Shown piece by piece: positions 15,895-24,653 of a stretch of 64,000 nucleotides of DNA. Source of the stretch: Aquimarina sp. Aq107 (GTDB lineage Bacteria; Bacteroidota; Bacteroidia; Flavobacteriales; Flavobacteriaceae); assembly GCF_943733665.1 (NCBI RefSeq), contig NZ_OX030782.1, positions 516,001 through 580,000 of the forward strand, read 5' to 3'. The first letter of the stretch is position 1. Every line of letters begins with the position of its first letter. A program made the position numbers and the translations under genes. The notes under the pieces were generated by a model. That model was not told where the DNA came from and made no database searches. It saw only the letters and a program-made list of their open reading frames with translations.

Positions 15895-17247
15895 ATGCGT
15901 GTACATTTTATTGCTATAGGAGGTAGTGCTATGCACAATCTAGCTATGGCGTTGCATCAAAAAGGAGATGAGGTAACAGGAAGTGATGATGTGATTTTTG
16001 AGCCTTCAAAATCCAGATTGAATAGATTTGGATTATTACCACAAGCTTTTGGTTGGTATCCTGAAAAAATTACTTCTAATATTGATGCGATCATACTTGG
16101 AATGCACGCAAAAGAAGATAATCCAGAATTACAAAAAGCGCAAGAATTAGGATTAACAATATATTCATATCCAGAATTTCTGTATGAACAGTCTAAGGGC
16201 AAAACACGAGTAGTGATTGGAGGTTCTCATGGTAAAACTACAATTACTTCTATGATTCTTCATGTATTACATTATCATGATAAAGAAGTAGATTATATGG
16301 TTGGAGCCCAGTTAGAAGGGTTTGATACGATGGTTCATTTAACAGAAGAAAACGATTTTATGGTTTTAGAAGGTGATGAATATCTTTCTTCACCTATAGA
16401 TCGAAGGCCTAAATTTCATCTATATAAACCTAATATAGCATTACTTAGTGGTATTGCTTGGGATCATATTAATGTGTTTCCAACATTTGAAAATTATGTA
16501 GAACAGTTTCAGATTTTTGTAGATAGTATAGTTCGTGGAGGAAGTATAAACTATAATTCTGAAGACCATGAAGTAGTTAAAGTAGTGGAGAATTCGGAAA
16601 ACCAAATTCGAAAAATCGCTTACAATACTCCAGAATATAGAGTAGAGGACGGAGAAACTCTTTTACAAACTCCAGAAGGAGAGATGCCTATAGAAGTTTT
16701 TGGGGCTCATAATTTGAGTAATTTGGCTGGTGCAAAATGGATTTGTCAACATATGGGTGTTGATGAGGATGAATTCTATGAAGCTATAGCTTCTTTTACA
16801 GGAGCTTCTAAACGATTAGAAAAAATTGCAGAAAGTGATACTGCGGTTGCTTATAAAGATTTTGCGCATAGTCCATCTAAAGTAAGTGCAACTACTCAGG
16901 CAGTTAAAGAGCAATATAAAGATAGAAAGGTTGTTGCTTGTTTGGAGTTGCATACATATAGTAGTCTTAATGCTGAATTTCTAAAAGAATATGAAGGTGC
17001 ACTGGATTTTGCAGACGAAGCAGTAGTTTTTTATTCACCTAATGCAGTAAAAATAAAACAACTGGAAGAAGTATCTGCAGATCAAATAGCAAAAGCATTT
17101 AATAGAAAAGATCTTATTATTTATACAAATCCCGAAGAGTTTAAAACATACTTGCGTCAGAAAGATTTTACTAATGCTACTCTACTACTGATGAGCAGTG
17201 GTAATTATGGAGGATTAGATTTTGATGAGGTCAAAGAGATGATGTAA
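15895..17247 (+). CDS. mpl: UDP-N-acetylmuramate:L-Ala-gamma-D-Glu-meso-DAP ligase
   Basis: Mpl joins recycled murein tripeptide to UDP-MurNAc with ATP, in the cytoplasm, returning cell-wall material to peptidoglycan synthesis. The 450-residue protein has the N-terminal Rossmann motif (FIAIGGSAMHNLAMAL, residues 5-20), with the GxxMxxLA pattern typical of Mpl as opposed to MurC. The ATP loop GGSHGKTT lies near residue 108, the central ligase motif EGDEY near 156, and the C-terminal segment DFAHSPSKV near 322 is also characteristic. Length matches the family. Its stop lies 1 base from that of the convergent paiB-like gene. TATCTTTA at 15863-15870 is a weak candidate for the promoter -7 element. 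Confidence 0.95.
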   Translation: MRVHFIAIGGSAMHNLAMALHQKGDEVTGSDDVIFEPSKSRLNRFGLLPQAFGWYPEKITSNIDAIILGMHAKEDNPELQKAQELGLTIYSYPEFLYEQSKGKTRVVIGGSHGKTTITSMILHVLHYHDKEVDYMVGAQLEGFDTMVHLTEENDFMVLEGDEYLSSPIDRRPKFHLYKPNIALLSGIAWDHINVFPTFENYVEQFQIFVDSIVRGGSINYNSEDHEVVKVVENSENQIRKIAYNTPEYRVEDGETLLQTPEGEMPIEVFGAHNLSNLAGAKWICQHMGVDEDEFYEAIASFTGASKRLEKIAESDTAVAYKDFAHSPSKVSATTQAVKEQYKDRKVVACLELHTYSSLNAEFLKEYEGALDFADEAVVFYSPNAVKIKQLEEVSADQIAKAFNRKDLIIYTNPEEFKTYLRQKDFTNATLLLMSSGNYGGLDFDEVKEMM

Positions 17248-17248
17248 T

Positions 17249-17848
17249 CTAAAAATGCTTTTTAAATAATCCATTTACAAAATCGGCAACGCTTTTTTGA
17301 TTGTTTTTAATCAATTCCTGTTTTGCATTTTCGATATCTGCAGGTACTTTGTCCTGACTTAGTTTAAATTTACCTTCCCAGTCTTGTACGTCAATTTCGA
17401 AAGTATGTATGTAAGGAATTAAGCGATCCATTCTGGGGTCCTTTATAGATAATTTAAAATTTTGATCAGGGCTTTCTAAAAAGTCGGTCATAATGACCAT
17501 GGACTTTTTTATCAATTCAGAGTCTTTAATTTCTTTAACCGTACCTATGGCATGCGCAATTATATAATTCCAAGTTGGTAATTGGTTTGTTGTGTATATA
17601 GATGGTGATATATATGTCTGAGGCCCCTGAAAAACAGTTGTGATAGGATAATTATCTTTTAATAAACTAACGTGAGGATTATTGGCGTCAATGTGCCCTA
17701 TCAGTTTATCACCATGAAATATTAGAGGAGCATGTGTAATAAAGGGTTTTGTTTCTTGAGCTGAGACTAATGTGGCAAAAGGGTAGGTAGTTGCTACGCT
17801 TTTGATGTTCTCTGAATTATAGTCTTGATGGTGTTTAGGTGGATACAC
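17249..17848 (-). CDS. PaiB-like FMN-binding split-barrel protein
   Basis: This 199-residue protein matches the PaiB family, annotated as FMN-binding negative transcriptional regulators after Bacillus PaiB. The start MYPPKHH is the family hallmark, and the split-barrel core follows (FATLVSAQ, ITHAPLIF, IGHIDANNPHVSLL, TTVFQGPQTYISPSIY, PTWNYIIAHAIG). Despite the family name no DNA-binding helix is apparent, and a flavin or polyamine-related enzymatic role is as likely. It lies 3 bases after the DUF1569 gene on the same strand, so the two form an operon. It is convergent with mpl at a 1-base gap, with no terminator between them. Confidence 0.88.
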   Translation of the reverse strand: MYPPKHHQDYNSENIKSVATTYPFATLVSAQETKPFITHAPLIFHGDKLIGHIDANNPHVSLLKDNYPITTVFQGPQTYISPSIYTTNQLPTWNYIIAHAIGTVKEIKDSELIKKSMVIMTDFLESPDQNFKLSIKDPRMDRLIPYIHTFEIDVQDWEGKFKLSQDKVPADIENAKQELIKNNQKSVADFVNGLFKKHF

Positions 17849-17851
17849 AGA

Positions 17852-18295
17852 CTATACGTTAAATTGTTGTAAATGATGATCTAAATGCTTGTACTGCATT
17901 TTTCCCCATTGATCTTTTGTGAATTTCCCAAACATAGGATGTGGATCCCATTCTGAAACGGTCCTTTTTTTAGAGAATTCATTAACAAGTGCTACCAGAT
18001 TTTTTTTCTCTTGATCAAAAACTTTAGTCTCTACAACTTTTAATTTGGGATGAGTAGGTAAACTCCTTCTCCAAGGTTTGTCGTTATACAAAGATTTTTT
18101 AAAGAATAATTTAGCCAGTAAGCTTGGTTTCATTGATGGATAATCCTTTTTAAGAGCTATTTTAAGAGGAAACTGACAATGATAAAACATCTGAGAAATA
18201 TCCATTTTACCCCAAGAAGGGGTACTCGTGTTAGATAGTCTATGAATACGTTCTTCTATTTCGTTTTTCGTAGTTTCGTCAAAAAGAGATTTCAT
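17852..18295 (-). CDS. DUF1569 (DinB-like) protein
   Basis: This 147-residue protein matches DUF1569, a four-helix family related to the DinB/YfiT metal-binding fold. The features are W28-G-K-M-D with a nearby MFYHCQFPL segment and a C-terminal W-G-K-M-Q-Y-KHLDHHLQQF. The two regions supply H39 and the H136/H139/H140 cluster, expected to bind a divalent metal. Bacteroidota often place such genes next to small detoxification or oxidoreductase genes; here the partner is the PaiB-like gene 3 bases downstream. It is likely cytoplasmic and may be a thiol- or metal-dependent transferase; the substrate is unknown. Confidence 0.82.
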   Translation of the reverse strand: MKSLFDETTKNEIEERIHRLSNTSTPSWGKMDISQMFYHCQFPLKIALKKDYPSMKPSLLAKLFFKKSLYNDKPWRRSLPTHPKLKVVETKVFDQEKKNLVALVNEFSKKRTVSEWDPHPMFGKFTKDQWGKMQYKHLDHHLQQFNV

Positions 18296-18420
18296 ATCAA
18301 TTTAGTTTAGTATTCACTACTCAAAAATAATAGAATTATTTTAAAAATAGTATATAAGAATACTAAGCTATTGCTAAATAACTTTTTAATCAATATTTAT
18401 GAAATAAAAAGAGTTTGGTA

Positions 18421-18867
18421 TTAACCTACTTTTTCAAAAACAAGTTTTAGAATACCTTCCAAATCTCCATTGGCAGAAATATCTTGAGGTGTTCCAAGAT
18501 TAATCATTAATGGTTGCTCTTTAATTTTTCCCATTAAGAAATATTGAAAAGTAGTACCTGATTTAAATTTAAAACCTGTTAGCTGAGATCCAAAAGAAGT
18601 AAAAGTTACTGCTGTTTTGGAAGTATTATCAGCTCCAAATGCATCTATAGTAGCATCAAAAACTGCGGTTAACATATCATCACTGTAATAGTCCCATTTG
18701 ATAGAGGTTCCATTACAAGCCTGTAGTTCATATTCTGATTGTGCTTGACATCCTCTTGGTACTTGTATGTGGTTTCCTACTAAGTTTAGAAAGCTAATAC
18801 GTTTTCTGTCTTGTCCATAAAAACTAATAGTAGCCAATAATAATACGAAAGTAAAAATGTTCTTCAT
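18421..18867 (-). CDS. Secreted protein of unknown function
   Basis: This 148-residue protein has a clear signal peptide (MKNIFTFVLLLATISFYGQ, probable cleavage after residue 19 or close by). The mature part has two cysteines (C40 and C51, in GCQAQ and ACNGT) that could form a disulfide, and beta strands such as KTAVTFTSFG and TTFQYFLMG. No domain is recognised. It should be periplasmic or secreted. It lies alone, 125 bases upstream of the DUF1569 gene on the same strand and divergent from radC. Confidence 0.7.
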   Translation of the reverse strand: MKNIFTFVLLLATISFYGQDRKRISFLNLVGNHIQVPRGCQAQSEYELQACNGTSIKWDYYSDDMLTAVFDATIDAFGADNTSKTAVTFTSFGSQLTGFKFKSGTTFQYFLMGKIKEQPLMINLGTPQDISANGDLEGILKLVFEKVG

Positions 18868-19095
18868 AAATAGGTTAATTTGAAGTTGTTAAATTCTTTG
18901 TTTTTAGATTATGGGTGGTCAAATATAGTAAAACTTTCATTTTCAAACAAATATATATAAGGTGAATATTTAAATATCGACAAGATATTTCATTTTCATT
19001 TGTATTTTTCAGGTAATAATATCTTGTATTTGAGATAAATAGTTTATACTTATGGGTTGAAAGTTATAGGGAATAAAACTGCATAAAAAAATTGT

Positions 19096-19794
19096 ATGAG
19101 TGAGCTTAATTCATCATTTTCTATCAGGAAATGGAGTGAAAATGATCGACCAAGAGAGAAATTGTTGGTTAAAGGGAAGAATTCGTTAACTGATTCAGAG
19201 TTGATAGCAATTTTGATTGGTTCTGGTAACCGTGACGAAAGTGCGGTAGCATTAAGTAAACGAATTTTGGCAAGTGTTGATCATCAAATTAATTCATTAG
19301 GGAAATTATCTATTAAGCAATTGATGGGTTTTAAAGGTATAGGAGAAGCTAAGGCAATATCAATAGTAGCAGGTTTGGAGTTAGGGCGAAGAAGAAAGGA
19401 AGAAATTGTTCCAATTATCCCAAAGATTAGCACAAGTAAAGATGTTTTTGATATACTAAGTCCTCTTATAGGAGATTTAGAACATGAAGAGTTTTGGGTA
19501 TTATACCTCAATAATTCGAATAAAGTATTACAAAAGAAACAAATAAGTGTAGGAGGAAAGACCGGTACATTGGTAGATCCTAGAATTGTATTTAGATATG
19601 CCTTAGAGTTTAATGCAACTTCAATAATATTAGCTCATAACCATCCTAGTGGCTCATTAACTCCGAGCCAGTCTGATAAATTATTAACCCAAAAACTAAA
19701 ACAAGCTGGACTTAGTTTAGATATAAAATTGTTAGACCATTTGATAATAACAGAAAAGGAGTATTTTAGCTTTGCAGATGAAGCAATACTATAA
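19096..19794 (+). CDS. radC: RadC-family JAB/MPN protein
   Basis: This 232-residue protein has the full RadC arrangement: a helix-hairpin-helix-like N-terminus (LTDSELIAILIGSG, LMGFKGIGEAKAISI, residues about 30-90) and a C-terminal MPN domain. The JAMM zinc motif is HNHPSGSLTPSQSD near residues 176-189. RadC was once linked to repair, but its real role is unsettled. This copy is chromosomal among housekeeping genes, unlike the shorter copies carried by mobile elements, and no mobile element is nearby. It lies 8 bases before the deacetylase-like gene, so it probably heads an operon with that gene and yjjG. Confidence 0.93.
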   Translation: MSELNSSFSIRKWSENDRPREKLLVKGKNSLTDSELIAILIGSGNRDESAVALSKRILASVDHQINSLGKLSIKQLMGFKGIGEAKAISIVAGLELGRRRKEEIVPIIPKISTSKDVFDILSPLIGDLEHEEFWVLYLNNSNKVLQKKQISVGGKTGTLVDPRIVFRYALEFNATSIILAHNHPSGSLTPSQSDKLLTQKLKQAGLSLDIKLLDHLIITEKEYFSFADEAIL

Positions 19795-19802
19795 TTGAGA
19801 AT

Positions 19803-21113
19803 ATGTTATTAGTCTATGTCCAAAAAATAACTCCTAGAGTATCTTATACTTTTAAGCATATTTGTAAGCGAATTTTGGGATTGGAAGTAGACTTTACTTC
19901 TAAGATAGAATCTTTTATAGCTCATGATGGACCTAAACTTTCCTATGGGAAACAGCCCTTGGGGAAGGAACTTTATTTTCAGAGTGTAGATTTACTTTTC
20001 GAACATGGATTTAATGAAGTGGATATTCAGGTGATTCCTTGGGGAGAAACTCAATGTTTCTTTCAGGTTAAACATCCTGATGCTGCATTGCCATTTGATA
20101 TTTTTGCGGCTAGTTTTTACTTATTAACAAGATACGAGGAATACCTTCCGCACGTAAAAGATGAGCTTGGCCGATTTGCTGCTACAGAAAGTATAGCGTA
20201 CCAACATGGTTTTTTGCAAGAACCAGTGGTTGATATCTGGGCGTTTGAATTTAAAGATATTCTAAAAGAAAAGTATTCTGATATAGAATTCCGAGAAAAA
20301 GAATTTAGAATACATCCTATATTGTATATTAACCAAACTTTTGCTTATTGGCAAAAAGGAATTTTAAGGTCAATTGGTGGAGGTTTACGTGATTTATGGC
20401 AATTAAAGATAAGTGATGTTACTGATAGGATTAAAGTGATGTTAGGGGTGAAGAAAGATCCTTACAACACTTTTGATTTTGTAATTAATTTGCAAAAAAA
20501 TAAAATAAGAGACTGTCTTATGTTTTTTGGTTTAGGCGATTATACCAACCTTGAAAAAAACATTAGTCATAGTAATCCAGAACACCGAAAAGTTGTTAAG
20601 CATGTTTCTGATTATGTAAGGGTAGGACTTAAGGTGTCGTATGATGCTATCTCGGATTTAGAAGTATTAAAAGAAGAAAAAACAAGAATAGAGAATATTG
20701 TGAATAGACAAATGCTGTATTCTCTATGTTCATTTTATAAAATAAAACTACCAGAAGCATATAGAAATTTTATCGAATTAGAGATAAAAGAAGATTTTTC
20801 TATGGGATATCCTGAGCAAGCAGGGTTTAGAGCAGGTACTTGTACTCCTTTTATGTTTTATGATTTAGATTACGAGGTGCAAACTCCATTAGTAATACAT
20901 TCATTTTGTTGTACTGCTAAAAGTTTTGATATGGCGGAAAATGAGTTTACAGTAAAACAAGAGTTGCTAGATTATATGAATAAAATAAAAAAAGTAAACG
21001 GATTATTTATTCCCGTTTTTAGTAATGGCTTGTTTAGTGAACTTAATGAGCAAACCTTCTGGAAATCAATATTTGAGTTTATTTGGAATCAAGATGAAGA
21101 TAAAAAAGATTGA
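19803..21113 (+). CDS. Polysaccharide-deacetylase-like protein, probably degenerate
   Basis: This 436-residue protein is related in layout to the Bacteroidota polysaccharide deacetylase family. It has an N-terminal extension (residues 1-165, including FDIFAASFYLLTRYEEY), then a NodB-like part (IGGGLRDLW, DPYNTFDFV, FFGLGDY, NISHSNPEHRKVV, AGFRAGTCTPFMFYDLD). From memory of the family, a D-x-D metal motif is expected near residue 178, but the sequence there reads YINQTFAYW. A histidine is expected in GLHPSY, but the sequence reads GLKVSY. Catalytic metal binding is therefore probably lost. No signal peptide is seen. It overlaps the yjjG start by 20 bases, and an operon with radC is likely. Confidence 0.75.
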   Translation: MLLVYVQKITPRVSYTFKHICKRILGLEVDFTSKIESFIAHDGPKLSYGKQPLGKELYFQSVDLLFEHGFNEVDIQVIPWGETQCFFQVKHPDAALPFDIFAASFYLLTRYEEYLPHVKDELGRFAATESIAYQHGFLQEPVVDIWAFEFKDILKEKYSDIEFREKEFRIHPILYINQTFAYWQKGILRSIGGGLRDLWQLKISDVTDRIKVMLGVKKDPYNTFDFVINLQKNKIRDCLMFFGLGDYTNLEKNISHSNPEHRKVVKHVSDYVRVGLKVSYDAISDLEVLKEEKTRIENIVNRQMLYSLCSFYKIKLPEAYRNFIELEIKEDFSMGYPEQAGFRAGTCTPFMFYDLDYEVQTPLVIHSFCCTAKSFDMAENEFTVKQELLDYMNKIKKVNGLFIPVFSNGLFSELNEQTFWKSIFEFIWNQDEDKKD

Positions 21114-21783
21114 TCATATATTTTTTGACTTAGATCATACGCTGTGGGATTTTGATAAAAACTCTACGTTAGCTTTTGAGATGATGTTTGATAAATTCCA
21201 AATATCGGTTCCTGTTAATGATTTTTTGGCTGTCTATCAACCGATAAATTTGCGCTATTGGAAACTCTACAGAGAGGAACAGGTTACAAAAAAAGAACTT
21301 AGAAGGGGACGTTTAATAGAGGCTTTTGCAGCTTTTAAGATAAAGTTTCCTTTAGAGATTATTGATGCTTTATCAGATGATTATATTGATTTTTTACCGT
21401 TGAATAATTATCTTATTACCGGTGCAAGAGAGTTGTTGACATATCTAATGCCGAAATATCAACTACACATCATTACCAATGGTTTTAGAGAGGTGCAGAA
21501 TACTAAGCTTTCTAACTCCGAAATCAATCATTATTTTAAAACAGTTACAAATAGTGAAGATGTGGGAGTTAAGAAACCAAATCCAATAATATTTGAACAT
21601 GCAATTAGGGTTTCTGGCGCGAATATTGTTAATAGTTTAATGATTGGAGATAATTACGAAGCTGATATTGTTGGTGCAGAATCATTGGGAATTAAAGCAA
21701 TATGTTTTAATTATCATAAAGAAAAGTTACCGAAATCCGCGATACAAGTTTCTGAATTAAATGAAATAAAAAGATATATTTAG
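21094..21783 (+). CDS. YjjG-type HAD-family nucleotidase
   Basis: I start at the ATG at 21094 (MKIKKIDHIFFDLDHTLWDF); the frame is open back to 21025, but those residues do not fit the family. The 229-residue product has HAD motif I DLDHTLW (nucleophile Asp at about residue 11), motif II THIITNGF-like (HIITNGF near 126), a KKPNP lysine near 160, and motif IV IGDNYEADIVGAESLGI. The combination with the TLWD...N start is typical of YjjG/YfnB house-cleaning 5'-nucleotidases acting on noncanonical pyrimidine nucleotides in the cytoplasm. Its start lies 20 bases inside the preceding gene. Confidence 0.88.
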   Translation: MKIKKIDHIFFDLDHTLWDFDKNSTLAFEMMFDKFQISVPVNDFLAVYQPINLRYWKLYREEQVTKKELRRGRLIEAFAAFKIKFPLEIIDALSDDYIDFLPLNNYLITGARELLTYLMPKYQLHIITNGFREVQNTKLSNSEINHYFKTVTNSEDVGVKKPNPIIFEHAIRVSGANIVNSLMIGDNYEADIVGAESLGIKAICFNYHKEKLPKSAIQVSELNEIKRYI

Positions 21784-21830
21784 TAATAAATATTTGTATA
21801 TTTTCGTTAATACTAAACAACTCCCCCCAG

Positions 21831-22421
21831 ATGAAAACAAAAAAAGCCAGTTTATTGTTGCTACTTTTTAGTGCAGTTTTAACAACAGTTTCTTGTGTTA
21901 AGGAACTAGATTTTGAGCAACTTGAAGATGTTGTTCTGACACCCGTAATTGAAGCAGATTTTATTTATTCGGAATTTGATGTGTCCGATTATATTCCTGA
22001 TGGACTTCCTCCTGATACTGATTTTACAATTCCTCCAGATGTTCTAAGAGATACTATAAATTACGATTTAGTTGGGACTGATTTTGCAGTAGATAATTTA
22101 GATAGAGTGGAGTTAACTATAGAGGTTCGCAATACAATTGAAAGATCTTTTACGCTTCAGTTTCAGTTTTTAACAGAAGGTGAACAACCATTAGGTCAAT
22201 TATATAGTGTTCCTGTACAAGCTGGTTTAGGCGAAGGTACAGAGCCTGTAGTATCGTTCTCTGTTCCTAATCCTATTGTATTAGATAATGCCACTTTAAA
22301 TCAATTATCGTCTGCACAAAAAATTGCAACAGAGATTATTGTGCCAACTCTCAATACCGATTTAAGAGGTGTTTTAAATATACGATCTAAAGCTAGTTAC
22401 TATGTAAATTACGAATTATGA
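21831..22421 (+). CDS. Lipoprotein of an outer-membrane three-gene module
   Basis: This 196-residue protein has a lipoprotein signal with lipobox VSC (C22). The acidic mature part contains a proline-rich stretch (YIPDGLPPDTDFTIPPD) and beta-rich C-terminal sequence (VELTIEVRNTIERSFTLQFQFL). It is expected on the outer membrane. The family is not one I can name. Its stop overlaps the start of the DUF5723-like barrel gene by 4 bases (ATGA), so the two are translationally coupled and probably work together, for example as barrel and surface partner. Confidence 0.75.
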   Translation: MKTKKASLLLLLFSAVLTTVSCVKELDFEQLEDVVLTPVIEADFIYSEFDVSDYIPDGLPPDTDFTIPPDVLRDTINYDLVGTDFAVDNLDRVELTIEVRNTIERSFTLQFQFLTEGEQPLGQLYSVPVQAGLGEGTEPVVSFSVPNPIVLDNATLNQLSSAQKIATEIIVPTLNTDLRGVLNIRSKASYYVNYEL

Positions 22422-23818
22422 GAATCTTTTTATGCCTTTGCTTAGGTTTATTGGGATACTCAGGATATTCTCAGAACAAAGAAACCTTATATGATTTTAC
22501 AGATTTGCCGCAATCACTAATGCTTAATCCTGGTGCGGATGTAAATTTTAAATATCATGCTGGAGTACCATTTTTATCACAAATTCATTTCAATATTGGA
22601 TTTAGAGGAGCCTCTATTTATGATGTTTTTGCAGATGACGGTAGAGATATTAATGATAAGATAGAGAACACTATAAATACATTAACAAGTAAAGATTATT
22701 TTACATTTACCCAACAATTAGATGTTATTAATTTTGGTTGGAGAAGTAAGAGTAATAAAGATTTATATTACTCGGCTGGTTTATATCAGGAATTAGACTT
22801 GATCGTGTATTTTCCTAAGGATTTTGCGGTGTTAGCGTATCAAGGAAATCAAGATTTTATAAATGTACCGTTTCGATTTTCTAATGTAACCGCTACTGGA
22901 GAGTTACTCACAGTATATCATTTTGGTTATAATAAAAAAGTAAATAAAAAACTTACCTTCGGTGCAAGAGCAAAATTGTATTCTAGCATATTTAATTTTA
23001 GAAGTACCAAAAATAGAGGGACTTTTACTACTATAGAAACTCCACAAGGAAATAATATATATCAACACGTTATAAGTAACGCTGATGTAAGTGTTCAAAC
23101 GGCGGGATATGCTTCTTTGAGGGATATCGAATCGGAAGATAACTCGGATGGATCTAAACAAGTGCTTAATAAATTTTTAGGTAGAGCATTTCTTGGAGGT
23201 AATCTGGGAGTTGGCATAGATGTTGGATTTACCTATAAGTTAGAAGATCAATGGACGATTACGGGTAGTGCAACGGATTTAGGGATGATTTTTTATACTA
23301 AAGATGTTGAAACATATCAGGCGAGAGGTAATTTTGTTTTTGAGGGATTCGAAACTCCAATTACCGATAATAATGGCCAGGATATTTTAGATGAATTAGA
23401 AGAGGCGATCCCAATTGATACTTTAAATACTAGTTATGCTGCTTTACGTCCTTTAAAACTTAATGGTTCTATTAAGTATTCTTTTAATAGATATGATGAT
23501 GGAACTTGTAATTGCTTTATAGAAGGCGAGGATCCTCCTTATCAAGATGCTTTTGGTTTGCAAGTGTTTTCCCAATTTAGACCTAAAAGACCACAATACG
23601 CTGCTTCTTTATTTTATTACAAACGTTTATCTAATTTTTTAAAAGCCAAAGTTACTTATACAGTTGACGATTACTCTTATAAAAATGTTGGATTTTTAAT
23701 GTCTACTCATATTAACAAAATTAATTTCTATATTTCGGCAAATAATCTTTTAGAATATTCTAATCTTGCAGATGCCAGGGGGGCATCTATTCAATTAGGA
23801 TTTAATGTAATAATGTGA
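22418..23818 (+). CDS. Outer-membrane beta-barrel protein, DUF5723-like
   Basis: This 466-residue protein has a signal peptide (MRIFLCLCLGLLGYSGYSQ). LMLNPGADVNFKYHAGVPFLSQIHFNI follows a short linker, the opening typical of DUF5723 outer-membrane proteins, and many alternating strands follow (FGWRSKSNKDLYYSAGLY, LTFGARAKLYSSIFNF, KFYISANNLLEY-like INFYISANNLLEY). It probably forms a barrel of a dozen or more strands. Such proteins are abundant in Bacteroidota, and their function is not established. It overlaps the lipoprotein gene by 4 bases and the following secreted-protein gene by 1 base, the tightest cluster outside the ribosomal operon. Confidence 0.8.
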   Translation: MRIFLCLCLGLLGYSGYSQNKETLYDFTDLPQSLMLNPGADVNFKYHAGVPFLSQIHFNIGFRGASIYDVFADDGRDINDKIENTINTLTSKDYFTFTQQLDVINFGWRSKSNKDLYYSAGLYQELDLIVYFPKDFAVLAYQGNQDFINVPFRFSNVTATGELLTVYHFGYNKKVNKKLTFGARAKLYSSIFNFRSTKNRGTFTTIETPQGNNIYQHVISNADVSVQTAGYASLRDIESEDNSDGSKQVLNKFLGRAFLGGNLGVGIDVGFTYKLEDQWTITGSATDLGMIFYTKDVETYQARGNFVFEGFETPITDNNGQDILDELEEAIPIDTLNTSYAALRPLKLNGSIKYSFNRYDDGTCNCFIEGEDPPYQDAFGLQVFSQFRPKRPQYAASLFYYKRLSNFLKAKVTYTVDDYSYKNVGFLMSTHINKINFYISANNLLEYSNLADARGASIQLGFNVIM

Positions 23819-24651
23819 TGAATATAATACGTGTTTTATTTTTTGGGCTTTCTTTTTTCTCTACAATTAATTTTTCGGCGCAGAGTACTGTGAATGATTA
23901 TAAATATGTCGTAGTGCCAGAAGGCTATGTTTTTTTAAGGGAGAATGATGATTATCAATTAAATTCATTAACCAAGTTTTTATTTGAAAAGTATGGATTT
24001 ACAGCATTTATTAGAGGAGAAGATTTGCCAGAAGATTTAAAAGTGAATGGCTGTAAAGGGCTAAGAGCAGATGTGAGGAAAAATTCAGGATTATTAAAGA
24101 CAAAACTGATAGTCGATTTAATTGATTGTAATGGGATTGTCGTGTTCAGTACAAAAGAAGGAACTAGTAGAGAGAAAGAGTTTAAAAAATCATACCACGA
24201 AGCTCTTAGAGATGCTTTTAAGGATATTGAAGCTCTCAAGTATAAGTATAATGGTAAAAAGGAGAATAATCCTGCTAAAAGCGATATTGTTGTTAAAGAT
24301 AAATTACCTTCTAAAGATGCAATTGTTAAAAATAGTGAGGAGATAATTAAGAAAGCCGAAAGTAAGGTTTCTAAAGGAGATTTGTCTAAGGCTAAATCTT
24401 TGTCATATGTTTATAATGAGAGTATATATGCATTTGATAAAAAAACATATGGTTTTGAATTGTTAAAAAAGAATGCTGATGGATCCGTTTCTATTGGTAA
24501 AATATATAAATCTAGTAGAGATAATAATTATATAGTACGAGCAGGAGATTTAAGCGGTGTTGGCTATTTTGATTCGTATGGAAATTTTATTCTTGATCGA
24601 GTTAATCCTGCAACTAGTAGGTTGATAACGGACACTTTTGCTCGTCAATAA
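23818..24651 (+). CDS. Secreted or periplasmic protein of unknown function
   Basis: I use the ATG at 23818, which overlaps the preceding stop by one base (TGATG); the codon before it (GTG, 23815) is also in frame. The 277-residue protein has a signal peptide ending near FSAQS. The first half has an alpha-beta pattern (YKYVVVPEGYVFL, LVDLIDCNGIVVFSTKEG) and a helical stretch (YHEALRDAFKDIEALKY). A lysine-rich linker and a C-terminal beta part (YGFELLKKNADGSVSIGKIYK, GVGYFDSYGNFILDRV) follow. No family is recognised. It is the third gene of the lipoprotein/barrel module and converges on rarA, with only two bases between the stops. Confidence 0.7.
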   Translation: MNIIRVLFFGLSFFSTINFSAQSTVNDYKYVVVPEGYVFLRENDDYQLNSLTKFLFEKYGFTAFIRGEDLPEDLKVNGCKGLRADVRKNSGLLKTKLIVDLIDCNGIVVFSTKEGTSREKEFKKSYHEALRDAFKDIEALKYKYNGKKENNPAKSDIVVKDKLPSKDAIVKNSEEIIKKAESKVSKGDLSKAKSLSYVYNESIYAFDKKTYGFELLKKNADGSVSIGKIYKSSRDNNYIVRAGDLSGVGYFDSYGNFILDRVNPATSRLITDTFARQ

Positions 24652-24653
24652 TA

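Noticed and set aside
19096..19794. radC as a sign of a mobile element
   Set aside because: Short RadC copies mark mobile islands, but this is the full-length two-domain form, followed by chromosomal genes, with no integrase, relaxase or repeats nearby.
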